The notes beneath the pieces are model-generated. The model was not told the DNA's origin. It did no database searches and saw only the letters and a program-made list of their open reading frames with translations. The translations under genes and the position numbers were made by a program. A DNA stretch of 64,000 nucleotides from Alentia gelatinosa (Eukaryota; Annelida; Polychaeta; Phyllodocida; Polynoidae): assembly GCA_950022655.1 (NCBI GenBank), contig OX465583.1, positions 66,076,652 through 66,140,651 of the forward strand, in the 5' to 3' direction. Numbering within the stretch: position 1 is the first letter of the stretch; every line of letters starts with the position of its first letter. Positions 60,801 through 64,000 of this stretch are shown one piece after another.

Positions 60801-63390
60801 AAATAAGCATGTGATAGAGGGGGACATTTCCGTTCTGATAAACATTTTATTTGGAAAATTTCCATTCTGATAAAAATCTAAAGGGGACAATTTCCATTCC
60901 GATAAAAATCTAATGGGGACAATTTCCATTCCGATAAAAATCTAATGGGGGAAATTTCCATTCCGATAAAAATCTAATGGGGACAATTTCCGTTCCAAGC
61001 AAAAGTGTCTTTTGACGGGGGATGTCCACTTAAGCTTATGCGGCGTATCCTTTTCTACTCTTTTGAAAATATCAATTTAAGAATATACACTGAACTGCGT
61101 ATCATAATTAACCAAGATGTGATGCTGAATGCTGTGTTTGGTCCGCAGTGTGCCCACAGACTGAGGCCGCCGTCTACACCGACGACTTCTTCAGAGCACA
61201 GAAAATCATCGTCAATGCACTTGATAACGTGGAGGCGAGGAGATATATGGACAGGTCTGCTGCTCTTTTAGTCAGCTTTTTTTGTATTTTTGTTTTTTTC
61301 AAGGTAGCATGGGTTGGGCCTATAGAAATGGCAAACCACCAATGTCCATGTTCGTGAGACACTGGTTGGATTGCTCATTCTCTTGAATGCCTTTTAATTG
61401 ATACAAGCCATCGTGTTATTAACTAATACAAGCCGTCGTAATCCCTGAGACTAGTAATATCCAAGCGAATGCGAGAATATTATGTAGTATAGTCCGTGGA
61501 GATTACAGCTACTTTTATCTGAAGCCAGTTAATATTGTATTAATTCAGCATTGGAAATTTAAATTATCAAAGAATAGACAAAATGAACGCCGATCTTCTC
61601 ACGCACTTTTTTGTACATAAGGGATTTTTTTCCGTAACCTTCGCTCTGTGTACGCCGGAGATTACGAGTACCCGTAATCTCCGCCCAGTGAATATGTCCT
61701 TGTCGGCCATGGCATAGGGCTAAAGGCGGTATTCCACCAAACAACCACTTTTTCGACATCAACAGACGTTCCAGCCAACCTTTCAGCCGACGTCGGTTGA
61801 AACGTCTGGAAAAATGGCCTCAAAATGTGTCGCTGCTCCACCGAAACCCCCAACAGACGTTCATTTGGACGCCATACGAGCGTCTGGTGGGTTCAAAGTT
61901 CCAGCAGATCCTAGCCGACGCCCCTGCCTTGGTGCCGACTGGTGGACGTTAGCCTCATTTTTACGTAGTAATCGAGTTCCCTGATAGGCGGGCGGCATGC
62001 GGCGATACACTACGACGCTCTGAACCCGCGAAAGCTGCATATCGAGCGGAGCAGTGTGTCGGCGTGTTGGGTTTTGTACGGGAACGGTCAGAAAACGTCA
62101 AATAACCGAGGAATTACACATTTAATCGAACAATGAAGGTAAATAAAGATAAGGATTGATGTTATGAATGTGTATGGCACGCTATGGTGCTAGAATTCTG
62201 CCGAAAGTGTCTGAATTTTCGATGTCCGTTCGCGGCTTCGGGTATCGGCAGTGTTGGCCGCGCAGTGTTGTCGGTGATTCCTCGCCGCGGGTCCCGGCAG
62301 AGCCCGCGGGCGGGTGTCGTACTCTTCAAATGTGTCGGCCAGATGCCCAATTCCAGCCGATAAAAATCTAATGAATCAGTTTTTCGCGAGATGGGCACAT
62401 TCTGTCTCTTGGAGGGTTATTGGAGTATCGGTTGGGATATCGCCTGAAAAAATCTTGTTGGTGGAAGCGCATCTCAACTGGCTCTTCTGCCAGACGCTCA
62501 GCAACCGTGAAGCGCAGTCCAACGACCCCCAATATCCTCCAATAGACGTCTTGAAACGTCTGGCAGGAGAGCCAACGCCTGCTGAAACGTCTGGAGTGTG
62601 CTTCCACCAACCCGACAGATGATTTAAAATTGAGCAGATATGCCAGCAACTCCAGCAACCGCCATACGGGCGCTGTACAACGTTTTTGTCTTGTTGGTGG
62701 AATACCCCCTTAAGGATCTGTGGGGAGGTTCAAACCACTGTTTTATTGGGGTAATTGAGGTTAAGTCAATATTATCTTTGTTTGAGTCAATGACAAATAA
62801 TTAGATATACTGAACATGAAAAAGTGGATTTTCACCGAAAAAAAAGAAAAACTGACATATCTGATTTATTATCCACCGATTACGGAGTCTCCAATCTAAA
62901 CCTAGTGTAGGGAGTTTGTAATTATCCAAGTTTTCTCGGTCTATCTGGTGCTGAAAAATCCACGTGAAAAATGTTACCACATGTTTTTCCTGACCCCAAC
63001 TGGCATCCCTGATAAATGTTTTTTTGTGGTTTTTTTCGGCTTGTGTTAGAGGTGTCATAGCCACGTCTTCATTATCATATGATAAATGTTTTTGGTTTTC
63101 TTGTTGTTCCCAGTCGGTGTGTGACGAACCAAAGGGCGCTGTTGGAGTCGGGGACGATGGGGGCCAAGGGCCACGTGCAGGTGATCGTTCCGCACGTGAC
63201 CGAGTCCTACACGAGCCAGTCGGACCCGCACGACGAGGAGGTGCCCTACTGCACGCTCAAGTCCTTCCCCGCCACCATCGAGCACTGCATCCAGTGGGCC
63301 CGCGACAAGTTCGAGAGCTCCTTCGTCCAGAAGCCATCTTTCTACAACAAGTTCTGGCCTGCGAATCCAGTGCCGAATACATTGGCTGAA
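39771..63390 (+). CDS. UBA6: UBA6, ubiquitin-like modifier-activating enzyme 6 (partial, 20 exons in window)
   Basis: UBA6 is the non-canonical E1 enzyme. It adenylates ubiquitin (and FAT10 in vertebrates) with ATP, forms a thioester on its catalytic cysteine and passes the modifier to E2s such as USE1, mainly in the cytosol. Twenty exons with consensus GT-AG borders and matching phases give 667 codons of a protein usually about 1,050 residues long. Order: N-terminal basic stretch (NPAKKPRI, 8-15); [10 protein letters not shown] (39-48) with the arginine that acts as the ATP-contacting finger in E1s; inactive adenylation half with LVGLGGLG (61-68); first catalytic Cys half-domain (about 176-290); [10 protein letters not shown] (438-447); active adenylation motif VGCGAIGCE (462-470); [11 protein letters not shown] (499-509); [10 protein letters not shown] (563-572); catalytic PYCTLKSFP with Cys621. 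Motifs are closer to UBA6 than UBA1 ([22 protein letters not shown]). Start is unresolved upstream; the gene continues past 63,390. No stop or frameshift was seen. Confidence 0.93.
40185..40420 (+). mobile_element. Harbinger-like MITE family 2, compact copy
   Basis: Preceded by TAA, it starts GGGCTGGTTCCACCAAC and ends with the inverse 'gtgttggtggaatcagc'. Interior: 'gatttgccgtggtatatctt', 'tggtgctccaccaccgtgac', 'acatcacggcaaatatgc', 'ctatatcttttg'. It is the cleanest copy of the family. Confidence 0.75.
40757..41090 (+). mobile_element. tRNA-derived SINE, full length (copy k)
   Basis: Head 'gtggggagttagctcagtg' with A box, variant 'ggctgtcagactttgttgat' + 'tcgggtcctactgc' (B-box region), body 'cagcagtggtagatttactg' and 'ctcacctcggtaaatgtgta', hairpin 'caccacccttgtggtg', alternate tail 'ggttaactggacgttaaatc' + 'aaaccaacc'. 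Confidence 0.93.
41231..41325 (+). CDS. UBA6: UBA6 in-window coding exon 2
   Basis: Acceptor 'tttcttacag|', donor 'attg|gtaagt'. Residues 40-71: [20 protein letters not shown] followed by [12 protein letters not shown]. It holds the glycine-rich loop of the inactive adenylation half-domain. Ends in phase 1. Confidence 0.95.
41365..41530. mobile_element. pogo-like MITE, diverged copy in intron 2
   Basis: Starts 'TACAGTAGAATCCTGACTAA', with 'ggacaccccgtgttaatgga' and 'cccctctataagatgcttac' as in the 34.08-kb element. The right end is not clear. Confidence 0.6.
41636..41815. mobile_element. pogo-like MITE in intron 2
   Basis: CAGTAGAACCCCGCCTAACA at the left, 'gcggggttctactctata' at the right, and 'ctctattagatgtttattct' inside. 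Probable TA duplication, with the left end preceded by TA. Confidence 0.75.
41928..42045 (+). CDS. UBA6: UBA6 in-window coding exon 3
   Basis: Acceptor 'catcttttcag|', donor 'aacag|gtaaaa'. Residues 72-110: [20 protein letters not shown], then [17 protein letters not shown]. It completes the first Rossmann-like strand-helix-strand and the xFFLxEED motif common to E1 proteins. Confidence 0.95.
42046..42833. other. UBA6 intron 3
   Basis: 42,535-42,605 has the 'tctcacccctggtattttcc' dispersed repeat, followed to about 42,735 by half of a foldback element ('gctacgtaattcacacagc', 'taaactttcataggtttcct'). Nothing else is recognised. Confidence 0.5.
42834..42945 (+). CDS. UBA6: UBA6 in-window coding exon 4
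   Basis: Acceptor 'cattcatccacag|', donor 'ttccag|gtgagg'. Residues 111-148: [19 protein letters not shown], then [21 protein letters not shown] is shared by UBA1 and UBA6. Ends in phase 0. Confidence 0.95.
43010..43640. mobile_element. Two palindrome-rich MITE family 4 copies in intron 4
   Basis: 43,010-43,335 is the inverse of 6,375-6,700: arms 'catgctgtacaagtca', 'gatgctaatttac', then their inverse, and the small palindrome 'tacggaccagtggtccata'. 43,380-43,640 repeats the layout with more divergence ('tggaacactgttccata', 'gtttgtacaagccacaaaac'). The two lie head to tail with about 45 bp between them. Confidence 0.75.
44083..44163 (+). CDS. UBA6: UBA6 in-window coding exon 5
   Basis: Acceptor 'gttttacctttgcag|', donor 'atcaag|gtgcag'. 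Residues 149-175: [20 protein letters not shown] followed by TQSPPIK. Corresponds to the CVVLTE segment of E1s. Phase 0 at both ends. Confidence 0.93.
44982..45065. mobile_element. Short pogo-like MITE in intron 5
   Basis: CAGTAAAACCCCACATAAGC at the left after TA, and 'cttacgcggggttccc' at the right. Interior 'ctgctccgggacaaagtggc'. Shorter than the 34.08-kb copy. Confidence 0.7.
45393..45418 (+). ncRNA. Second hammerhead-like motif, core mutated
   Basis: TTGATGA, stem GTCCG-loop-CGGAT, GAAACC. The first core base is T instead of C, and the following bases do not offer a GUC, so this copy is unlikely to cleave. It mainly shows that the motif at 5478-5504 is repeated and that its stem pairs are kept. 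Confidence 0.2.
45610..45765. mobile_element. Foldback MITE in intron 5
   Basis: 'gaaacccacaagatgagaat' + 'aacttggtccgtactccact' on the left is inverted as 'ggtggagtacagaccaagtt' + 'attctcagcgagtgggtttc' on the right. The central loop 'aagcgaagctgagtgaatta' is shared with 20,725-20,865. Confidence 0.8.
46041..46163 (+). CDS. UBA6: UBA6 in-window coding exon 6
   Basis: Acceptor 'tcctttttccag|', donor 'tcaaag|gtgggt'. Residues 176-216: [20 protein letters not shown], then [18 protein letters not shown]. The [10 protein letters not shown] and GEEPKE blocks are diagnostic for UBA6-type E1s. Phase 0 at both ends. Confidence 0.96.
46358..46518. mobile_element. MITE family 5 in intron 6, first duplicate
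   Basis: 'gggccatccatgaaatatgt' at the left and 'catactttgtggatggcccc' at the right. The interior matches 53,209-53,375. It is the left part of a tandem duplication that runs to the truncated exon copy at 46,925. Confidence 0.8.
46691..46880. mobile_element. 164-bp insertion flanked by a 13-bp direct repeat
   Basis: TTTTATTGATGCC occurs at 46,691-46,703 and 46,868-46,880. The second copy of the duplicated intron (near 47,360-47,375) has a single equivalent site, 'ttttaatgatacc', so the 164 bp between the repeats are a real insertion. The length of the duplication suggests LINE-type target-primed insertion. No poly-A or known family is evident. Confidence 0.65.
46925..47008 (+). pseudogene. 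Truncated duplicate of UBA6 exon 7
   Basis: After an intact acceptor ('cggatgacag|'), the first ~83 bases of exon 7 are repeated with one difference (ATG instead of ACG, Thr to Met). At the equivalent of 'gagatctgt' the sequence then switches to the interior of MITE family 5. The last ~40 bases and the donor of exon 7 are missing. If used, the exon would read on into MITE sequence to a TGA at about 47,122. Confidence 0.85.
47014..47178. mobile_element. MITE family 5 in intron 6, second duplicate, left end missing
   Basis: 'gaaatatgtacacagaattt' through 'cactttatggatggcccc' matches the MITE at 46,358. The left inverted end is lost at the duplication breakpoint. It contains a poly-C run at about 47,130-47,146. 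Confidence 0.8.
47418..47541 (+). CDS. UBA6: UBA6 in-window coding exon 7 (complete copy)
   Basis: Acceptor 'tctctgttaacag|', donor 'attcaag|gtacgc'. Residues 217-257: [20 protein letters not shown], then [26 protein letters not shown] and FREI..LNG belong to the first catalytic Cys half-domain region. Ends in phase 1. This is the functional copy; a truncated one lies 493 bp upstream. Confidence 0.96.
47607..47847. mobile_element. hAT-like MITE in intron 7, complete ends
   Basis: CAGGGATGCCAGTT at the left and AACTGGCAAGCCCTG at the right are inverted. 'tctgaccccaactggc' next to the right end is the family signature. Flanks share 'tttta', a partial target duplication. Confidence 0.7.
48515..48665. 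mobile_element. Palindromic MITE family 7, copy 2, intron 7
   Basis: Inverse of 14,385-14,560: 'ctagacgccactcgtttgag', 'cactcattttgtgggctc', then 'attatggagcacataaaatg' and 'ctcaaactcgtgacgtc'. Flanked by 'gtaggataaaat', also present at the other copy. Confidence 0.7.
48705..48814 (+). CDS. UBA6: UBA6 in-window coding exon 8
   Basis: Acceptor 'cctatttcag|', donor 'acattc|gtaagt'. Residues 258-294: [20 protein letters not shown], then [17 protein letters not shown]. Equivalent to SPFSFSIGDT..GGIAVQVK of vertebrate UBA6. Ends in phase 0. Confidence 0.95.
48815..49754. other. UBA6 intron 8
   Basis: 48,950-49,030 has the dispersed 'tatcacccctgg' repeat and 49,215-49,365 a foldback-like stretch ('gtaattgtcacttggc', 'gacgattacagagc'). 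Nothing else. Confidence 0.45.
49755..49817 (+). CDS. UBA6: UBA6 in-window coding exon 9
   Basis: Acceptor 'cgtttaattttag|', donor 'tttgac|gtaagt'. Residues 295-315: [20 protein letters not shown] and a final D. Matches the ESLE.QL..P...I.DFS stretch of UBA6. Phase 0 at both ends. Confidence 0.93.
49818..50471. other. UBA6 intron 9
   Basis: 50,205-50,280 carries 'gtcccaaggcggactctata' and 'ggccgacgtttcggaacaca', a phrase pattern common in retroelement-derived repeats and echoed near 53,625 ('acaacgtttcggcaaagtta'). Nothing else. Confidence 0.4.
50472..50548 (+). CDS. UBA6: UBA6 in-window coding exon 10
   Basis: Acceptor 'gtgcacttcag|', donor 'atattag|gtgaga'. Residues 316-340: [20 protein letters not shown] followed by RLPNI. 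Matches the helix 'lH.a..ALd.F...+.R.P' of E1s. Ends in phase 2. Confidence 0.95.
50660..50800. repeat. 'gcctggaaaagcctggaatt' repeat with CAGGGTTCG end
   Basis: Starts CAGGGTTCGTACAGAGCCTG and is followed by four imperfect 'gcctggaaaa' units. CAGGG ends are typical of hAT-type elements. The right end is not visible. Confidence 0.55.
51327..51393 (+). CDS. UBA6: UBA6 in-window coding exon 11
   Basis: Acceptor 'caattaacag|', donor 'aacaag|gtaagg'. Residues 341-363: [20 protein letters not shown] and ENK. Ends in phase 0. Confidence 0.92.
51520..51775. mobile_element. MITE family 3, copy 3, intron 11
   Basis: Inverse of 24,622-24,884: 'agccattgtgctatg', 'gtggccatcttgcccccaac', 'tagattataacagaaga', 'gcaatcactctgtgctctat'. 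Confidence 0.75.
51812..52070 (+). mobile_element. tRNA-derived SINE (copy l)
   Basis: Head 'ggggttggggagttagctaa', B box in 'gtgggttcgagtcccactac', body 'cagtggtagatttactgcta', tail 'gttaactggacgttaaatca' + 'aa'. The hairpin part is deleted compared with copies k and m. Confidence 0.93.
52075..52275 (+). pseudogene. LINE reverse-transcriptase C-terminal fragment
   Basis: A 65-codon frame includes [20 protein letters not shown], then [12 protein letters not shown]. This is the pattern found at the very end of non-LTR retrotransposon reverse transcriptases (Y+.S..YRG...WN.L). It lies directly after the SINE, so the SINE may have inserted beside it or the two may have been mobilised together. 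It is in sense orientation to UBA6. Only the tail remains; it is not functional. Confidence 0.5.
52523..52669 (+). CDS. UBA6: UBA6 in-window coding exon 12
   Basis: Acceptor 'ttttccctctccag|', donor 'caatgg|gtaagt'. Residues 364-412: [65 protein letters not shown] is a hallmark of E1 inactive adenylation halves. Phase 0 at both ends. Confidence 0.97.
53209..53375. mobile_element. MITE family 5, complete copy, intron 12
   Basis: A perfect 20-bp inverted end, GGGGCCATCCATAAAGTATG, appears at the left and its inverse at the right. Interior C-runs. Flanked by 'gggtagg'-type sequence on the right. Confidence 0.88.
53710..53777 (+). CDS. UBA6: UBA6 in-window coding exon 13
   Basis: Acceptor 'ttctcttgtttcag|', donor 'cctat|gtaaga'. 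Residues 413-434: [20 protein letters not shown] and QP. It is the linker after the inactive adenylation half. Ends in phase 2. Confidence 0.92.
54135..54263 (-). repeat. Sequence downstream of the Penelope-like fragment, repeated at 4.5 kb
   Basis: Inverse of 4517-4646 with about 80% identity by eye. Lies about 95 bp beyond the GIY-YIG stop codon on the minus strand, as expected for an element's 3' untranslated region. Confidence 0.55.
54359..55656 (-). pseudogene. Penelope-like retroelement GIY-YIG endonuclease fragment, split by a MITE
   Basis: Downstream of the MITE, 54,660 to 54,359 (minus) encodes [32 protein letters not shown], a YHFNTKGH block, [10 protein letters not shown] and [20 protein letters not shown]. 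This is the C-terminal GIY-YIG nuclease of Penelope-like elements (QYVG as the second half of GIY-YIG, followed by the R, H, E and N signature positions). Upstream of the MITE, 55,656 to 55,618 carries the preceding ~13 residues with a Cys-rich context and a hydrophobic strand. Removing the MITE and one TAA duplication brings both parts into one frame, so the element was open at this point when the MITE inserted. The reverse transcriptase is absent (5' truncated). Antisense to UBA6. Confidence 0.75.
54664..55617. mobile_element. Harbinger-like MITE family 1, copy 1 (954 bp)
   Basis: Ends AGGCTGTATTCCACCAA and, inverted at the right, AGCCTGTATTCCACCAA (16 of 17 equal). TAA at 54,661-54,663 and 55,618-55,620 is the target duplication. 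The interior contains 'caacagacgtttcagccgac', a conserved 'ggttcaaagttccagcagat' and a GC-rich centre, with no transposase domain. A 3-bp TAA/TTA duplication is characteristic of PIF/Harbinger. Open frames such as 54,524-54,895 are not convincing. Confidence 0.88.
55906..55984 (+). CDS. UBA6: UBA6 in-window coding exon 14
   Basis: Acceptor 'tcattttttcag|', donor 'tttatg|gtacgt'. Residues 435-461: [20 protein letters not shown], then ADLRLFM. RYD.....G....+KL opens the active adenylation half. Ends in phase 0. Confidence 0.95.
55985..57294. other. UBA6 intron 14
   Basis: Contains a short poly-G at about 56,156-56,170, a palindromic MITE (56,733-56,882) and an inverse fragment of the 'ggcatatcctaca' repeat at 56,950-57,005. 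Confidence 0.5.
56733..56882. mobile_element. Near-perfect 150-bp hairpin MITE in intron 14
   Basis: 'agagacacagtgactgtgac' + 'tgaattccatctgttc' is inverted as 'gaacagattcaattcagtca' + 'cactaactatgtctct'. The inner arms 'cagaaatact' and 'agtatttctg' flank a short loop. Only copy seen in the window. Confidence 0.75.
57295..57372 (+). CDS. UBA6: UBA6 in-window coding exon 15 (ATP-binding loop)
   Basis: Acceptor 'atttcattttag|', donor 'ggacag|gtgtgt'. Residues 462-487: [20 protein letters not shown] followed by SSDHGQ. GxGxxG is the nucleotide-binding loop of the active adenylation domain. Phase 0 at both ends. Confidence 0.97.
57409..57750 (+). mobile_element. tRNA-derived SINE, best-preserved copy (copy m)
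   Basis: Head 'ggggagtcagctcagtggtt' (A box) and 'ggttgtgggttcgagtccta' (B box GGTTCGAGTCC). Body 'cagcagtggtagatttactg' and 'ctcacttcggtgaatgtgta', hairpin 'caccacctttgtggtg', tail 'acgttgaataaacaaacaaa' + 'ccaaac'. Sense to UBA6. Confidence 0.95.
57924..58001 (+). CDS. UBA6: UBA6 in-window coding exon 16
   Basis: Acceptor 'ttccgttttttag|', donor 'atcagg|gtaagg'. Residues 488-513: [20 protein letters not shown], then RPHHIR. The acidic D492 and D494 and the N500/R503/R508 cluster contact adenylate in E1s; RPHHI is specific to the UBA6 branch. Phase 0 at both ends. Confidence 0.97.
58266..58885 (-). mobile_element. Harbinger-like MITE family 2 interrupted by a hAT-like MITE
   Basis: Reverse-oriented family blocks 'caagatatagtgagatttgt', 'catatttgccgcgatgcatc', 'gatggagcaccaaaatata', then after the insert 'gatataccaagatataacat' + 'ggcaaatc' and 'ggaaccagcac'. 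The insert at 58,553-58,812 is a separate element. Confidence 0.65.
58553..58812. mobile_element. hAT-like MITE with 6-bp target duplication
   Basis: CAGGGATGCAAGTTCGCCGA at the left, 'cagtcccgactttcatccct' + 'g' at the right. Flanks TGTAAG on both sides. The centre has a 19-20 G run, then a C run, able to fold back. Another CAGGGATGCAAAT start lies at 63,848. Confidence 0.65.
59340..59388 (+). CDS. UBA6: UBA6 in-window coding exon 17
   Basis: Acceptor 'tcatcccttacag|', donor 'aataaag|gtgagt'. Residues 514-529: [17 protein letters not shown]516 and S517 lie where E1s place a conserved lysine after the NRQFLF segment. Ends in phase 1. Confidence 0.9.
59389..60299. other. UBA6 intron 17: 'ccttgcgat' phrases
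   Basis: Several 'ccccttgcgat' phrases and interspersed C-runs (59,605-60,120), loosely similar to the 'cttgcgatcc' arms of the 7.55-kb element. No coding frame. Confidence 0.4.
60300..60329 (+). CDS. UBA6: UBA6 in-window coding exon 18 (30-nt microexon)
   Basis: Acceptor 'ctcatcattcag|', donor 'cacaaag|gtacat'. Residues 530-539: [10 protein letters not shown]. Family alignment (KINxxIKIDAHLNKVCP in vertebrates) requires exactly this block between exons 17 and 19, and the phases (1 in, 1 out) fit. Confidence 0.88.
60406..61040. mobile_element. pogo-like MITE remnants with an internal 32-bp minisatellite, intron 18
   Basis: 60,406-60,480 starts 'agtagaaccccgcg', with 'ctgttccggaccaaagtg'. 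60,700-60,800 has 'gtctgtttacacagggttaa' and 'ttccacggggttaaaataag'. 60,821-60,995 is five copies of 'aatttccattccgataaaaa' + 'tctaatggggac', an amplified piece of the element's interior. The end 'tttgacgggggatgtccact' closes the unit. Confidence 0.7.
61149..61254 (+). CDS. UBA6: UBA6 in-window coding exon 19
   Basis: Acceptor 'tttggtccgcag|', donor 'ggacag|gtctgc'. Residues 540-574: [20 protein letters not shown], then [16 protein letters not shown]565 in ALDN is the Mg-ATP aspartate of the family. Ends in phase 2. Confidence 0.97.
61430..61690. mobile_element. Fragment of the 28.9-kb transposon-like unit, intron 19
   Basis: 'ctagtaatatccaagcgaat', 'tttatctgaagccagttaat' and 'gggatttttttccgtaacct' + 'tcgctctg' mirror blocks at 28,930-29,230. 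Order is changed, so it is rearranged or truncated. Confidence 0.45.
61691..63014 (+). mobile_element. hAT-like element, copy interrupted by Harbinger-like MITE
   Basis: Left of the MITE 'gtcggccatggcatagggc'. Right of it 'ctgtggggaggttcaaacca', 'gaaaaagtggattttcacc' and the terminal 'cctgaccccaactggcatcc' + 'ctg'. These two parts join exactly as in copies at 4.05 and 9.06 kb once the MITE and one TAA are removed. The left terminus is missing. Confidence 0.65.
61724..62710. mobile_element. Harbinger-like MITE family 1, copy 2 (987 bp)
   Basis: Ends AGGCGGTATTCCACCAA and, inverted, AGGGGGTATTCCACCAA. TAA at 61,721-61,723 and 62,711-62,713. Interior colinear with 54,664-55,617 at about 85-90% by eye, with small insertions (e.g. 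near 61,780 and 62,255). No transposase. Confidence 0.88.
63114..63390 (+). CDS. UBA6: UBA6 in-window coding exon 20 (catalytic cysteine)
   Basis: Acceptor 'cttgttgttcccag|', donor 'gctgaa|gtaaga'. Residues 575-667: [33 protein letters not shown], then [20 protein letters not shown] and DKFESSF. Cys621 in CTLKSFP is the thioester-forming residue and is intact. SGT.G.KG..Q.I.P..TESY is the conserved active-site floor. Third codon positions are almost all G or C across about 170 bases, unlike the other exons. Ends in phase 0. Confidence 0.98.
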
Positions 63391-64000
63391 GTAAGATTGA
63401 ATCATCTCCAGATTTCTTTGTTCTTTGAGATACTTGAATTGTCAATGTTCTCCTAGGATTTTTTTTAAATCATTTATTTATACTGGTCAGTGCTTAGCAA
63501 AACATGATGATGGTTTTAATGCACGGCCAGTCCCGTGTTACAAACTGGTAACAGACGACATTTAGAAAAATAGTAGTGATTACATTTATATAGAAGTAGA
63601 AATATGACAATAAATAAGTAAATAGATAAATACATCAGTCAATAGAGTTGGAATTCACTTCTTCTTTGACTTTCTGTCACAATCTGAAAAAAAAAGATCA
63701 ACTCCAATTCTTCTTAAGTGTTTATGTTTAATAATGATAGACCATGAAATCGCGAAAGAGATATGTAAGTTACAATCATTTGCTTAATGCATAAACATGA
63801 AATCTAACCATGGTTTAATATTGTGGAGCTTTTTCATATCATTCTGCAGGGATGCAAATCTTCTGATATTTGACAGAAATTCTGTCTTTTCGGTATTTTG
63901 ATGAAAATCGAATAAAAACGTCAATATGTACTCAGTGGCAGACTACATTGAGCCTCTGTCCAACCAAGGCTGTTGTCGGTCGCTAGCAGGCAGTCCTGCC
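63391..64000. other. UBA6 intron 20, open at the window end
   Basis: AT-rich. 63,848-63,915 begins like the hAT-like MITE at 58,553 (CAGGGATGCAAATCTTCTGA). No further exon before 64,000. Confidence 0.6.

Noticed and set aside
39771..63390. UBA1 rather than UBA6
   Set aside because: [30 protein letters not shown] and [10 protein letters not shown] follow the UBA6 branch; UBA1 has RQLYVLG, RPWDV and a different residue set around the catalytic cysteine.

Overview
The window is animal nuclear DNA. Genes are split by short GT-AG introns, and the rest is packed with tRNA-derived SINEs, foldback/MITE-type DNA transposons, minisatellites and simple repeats. Nothing bacterial, organellar or viral was seen. 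Gene content (a UBA6-type ubiquitin E1, a MAP1/futsch-like first exon) and transposon-embedded tandem repeats suggest an invertebrate, probably marine: a lophotrochozoan such as a mollusc, or a non-vertebrate deuterostome. The species cannot be fixed from the sequence.

Region 1-38.1 kb has no recognisable complete gene. It holds ten SINE copies or fragments (all minus strand), several MITE families (Harbinger-like, hAT-like, pogo-like, palindromic foldbacks), one ~73-bp satellite family in three arrays plus a lone monomer (15.9, 25.2, 29.4, 33.7 kb), other minisatellites (27, 35, 63 and ~95 bp units) and a few isolated GC-rich islands. At 38,249-38,102 (minus) lies a 49-codon first exon with a good donor, resembling the N-terminus of MAP1/futsch. 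If that is right, much of the left part could be its first intron.

Region 38.25-38.36 kb is a compact divergent promoter candidate with a perfect CRE palindrome and two CCAAT boxes in opposite orientations.

Region 39.77-63.39 kb (plus) carries 20 consecutive coding exons of UBA6, the E1 that activates ubiquitin and FAT10. They join in phase to 667 codons covering both adenylation half-domains and the start of the catalytic-cysteine domain, with key residues intact. The 3' part (rest of the Cys domain, ubiquitin-fold domain) lies beyond the window. The introns are full of mobile DNA: three sense SINEs, a LINE reverse-transcriptase tail, a Penelope-like GIY-YIG fragment split by a Harbinger-like MITE, a second copy of that MITE inside a hAT-like element, pogo-like MITEs, and a local tandem duplication that left a truncated but nearly identical copy of exon 7.

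Most notable points: the truncated exon copy that diverged less than its flanking intron; two same-family MITE insertions, each with a TAA duplication and independent evidence of the empty site; SINE orientation that switches exactly at the divergent promoter; abutting perfect palindromes at 7.73-7.78 kb; and a two-copy motif resembling a hammerhead ribozyme core.
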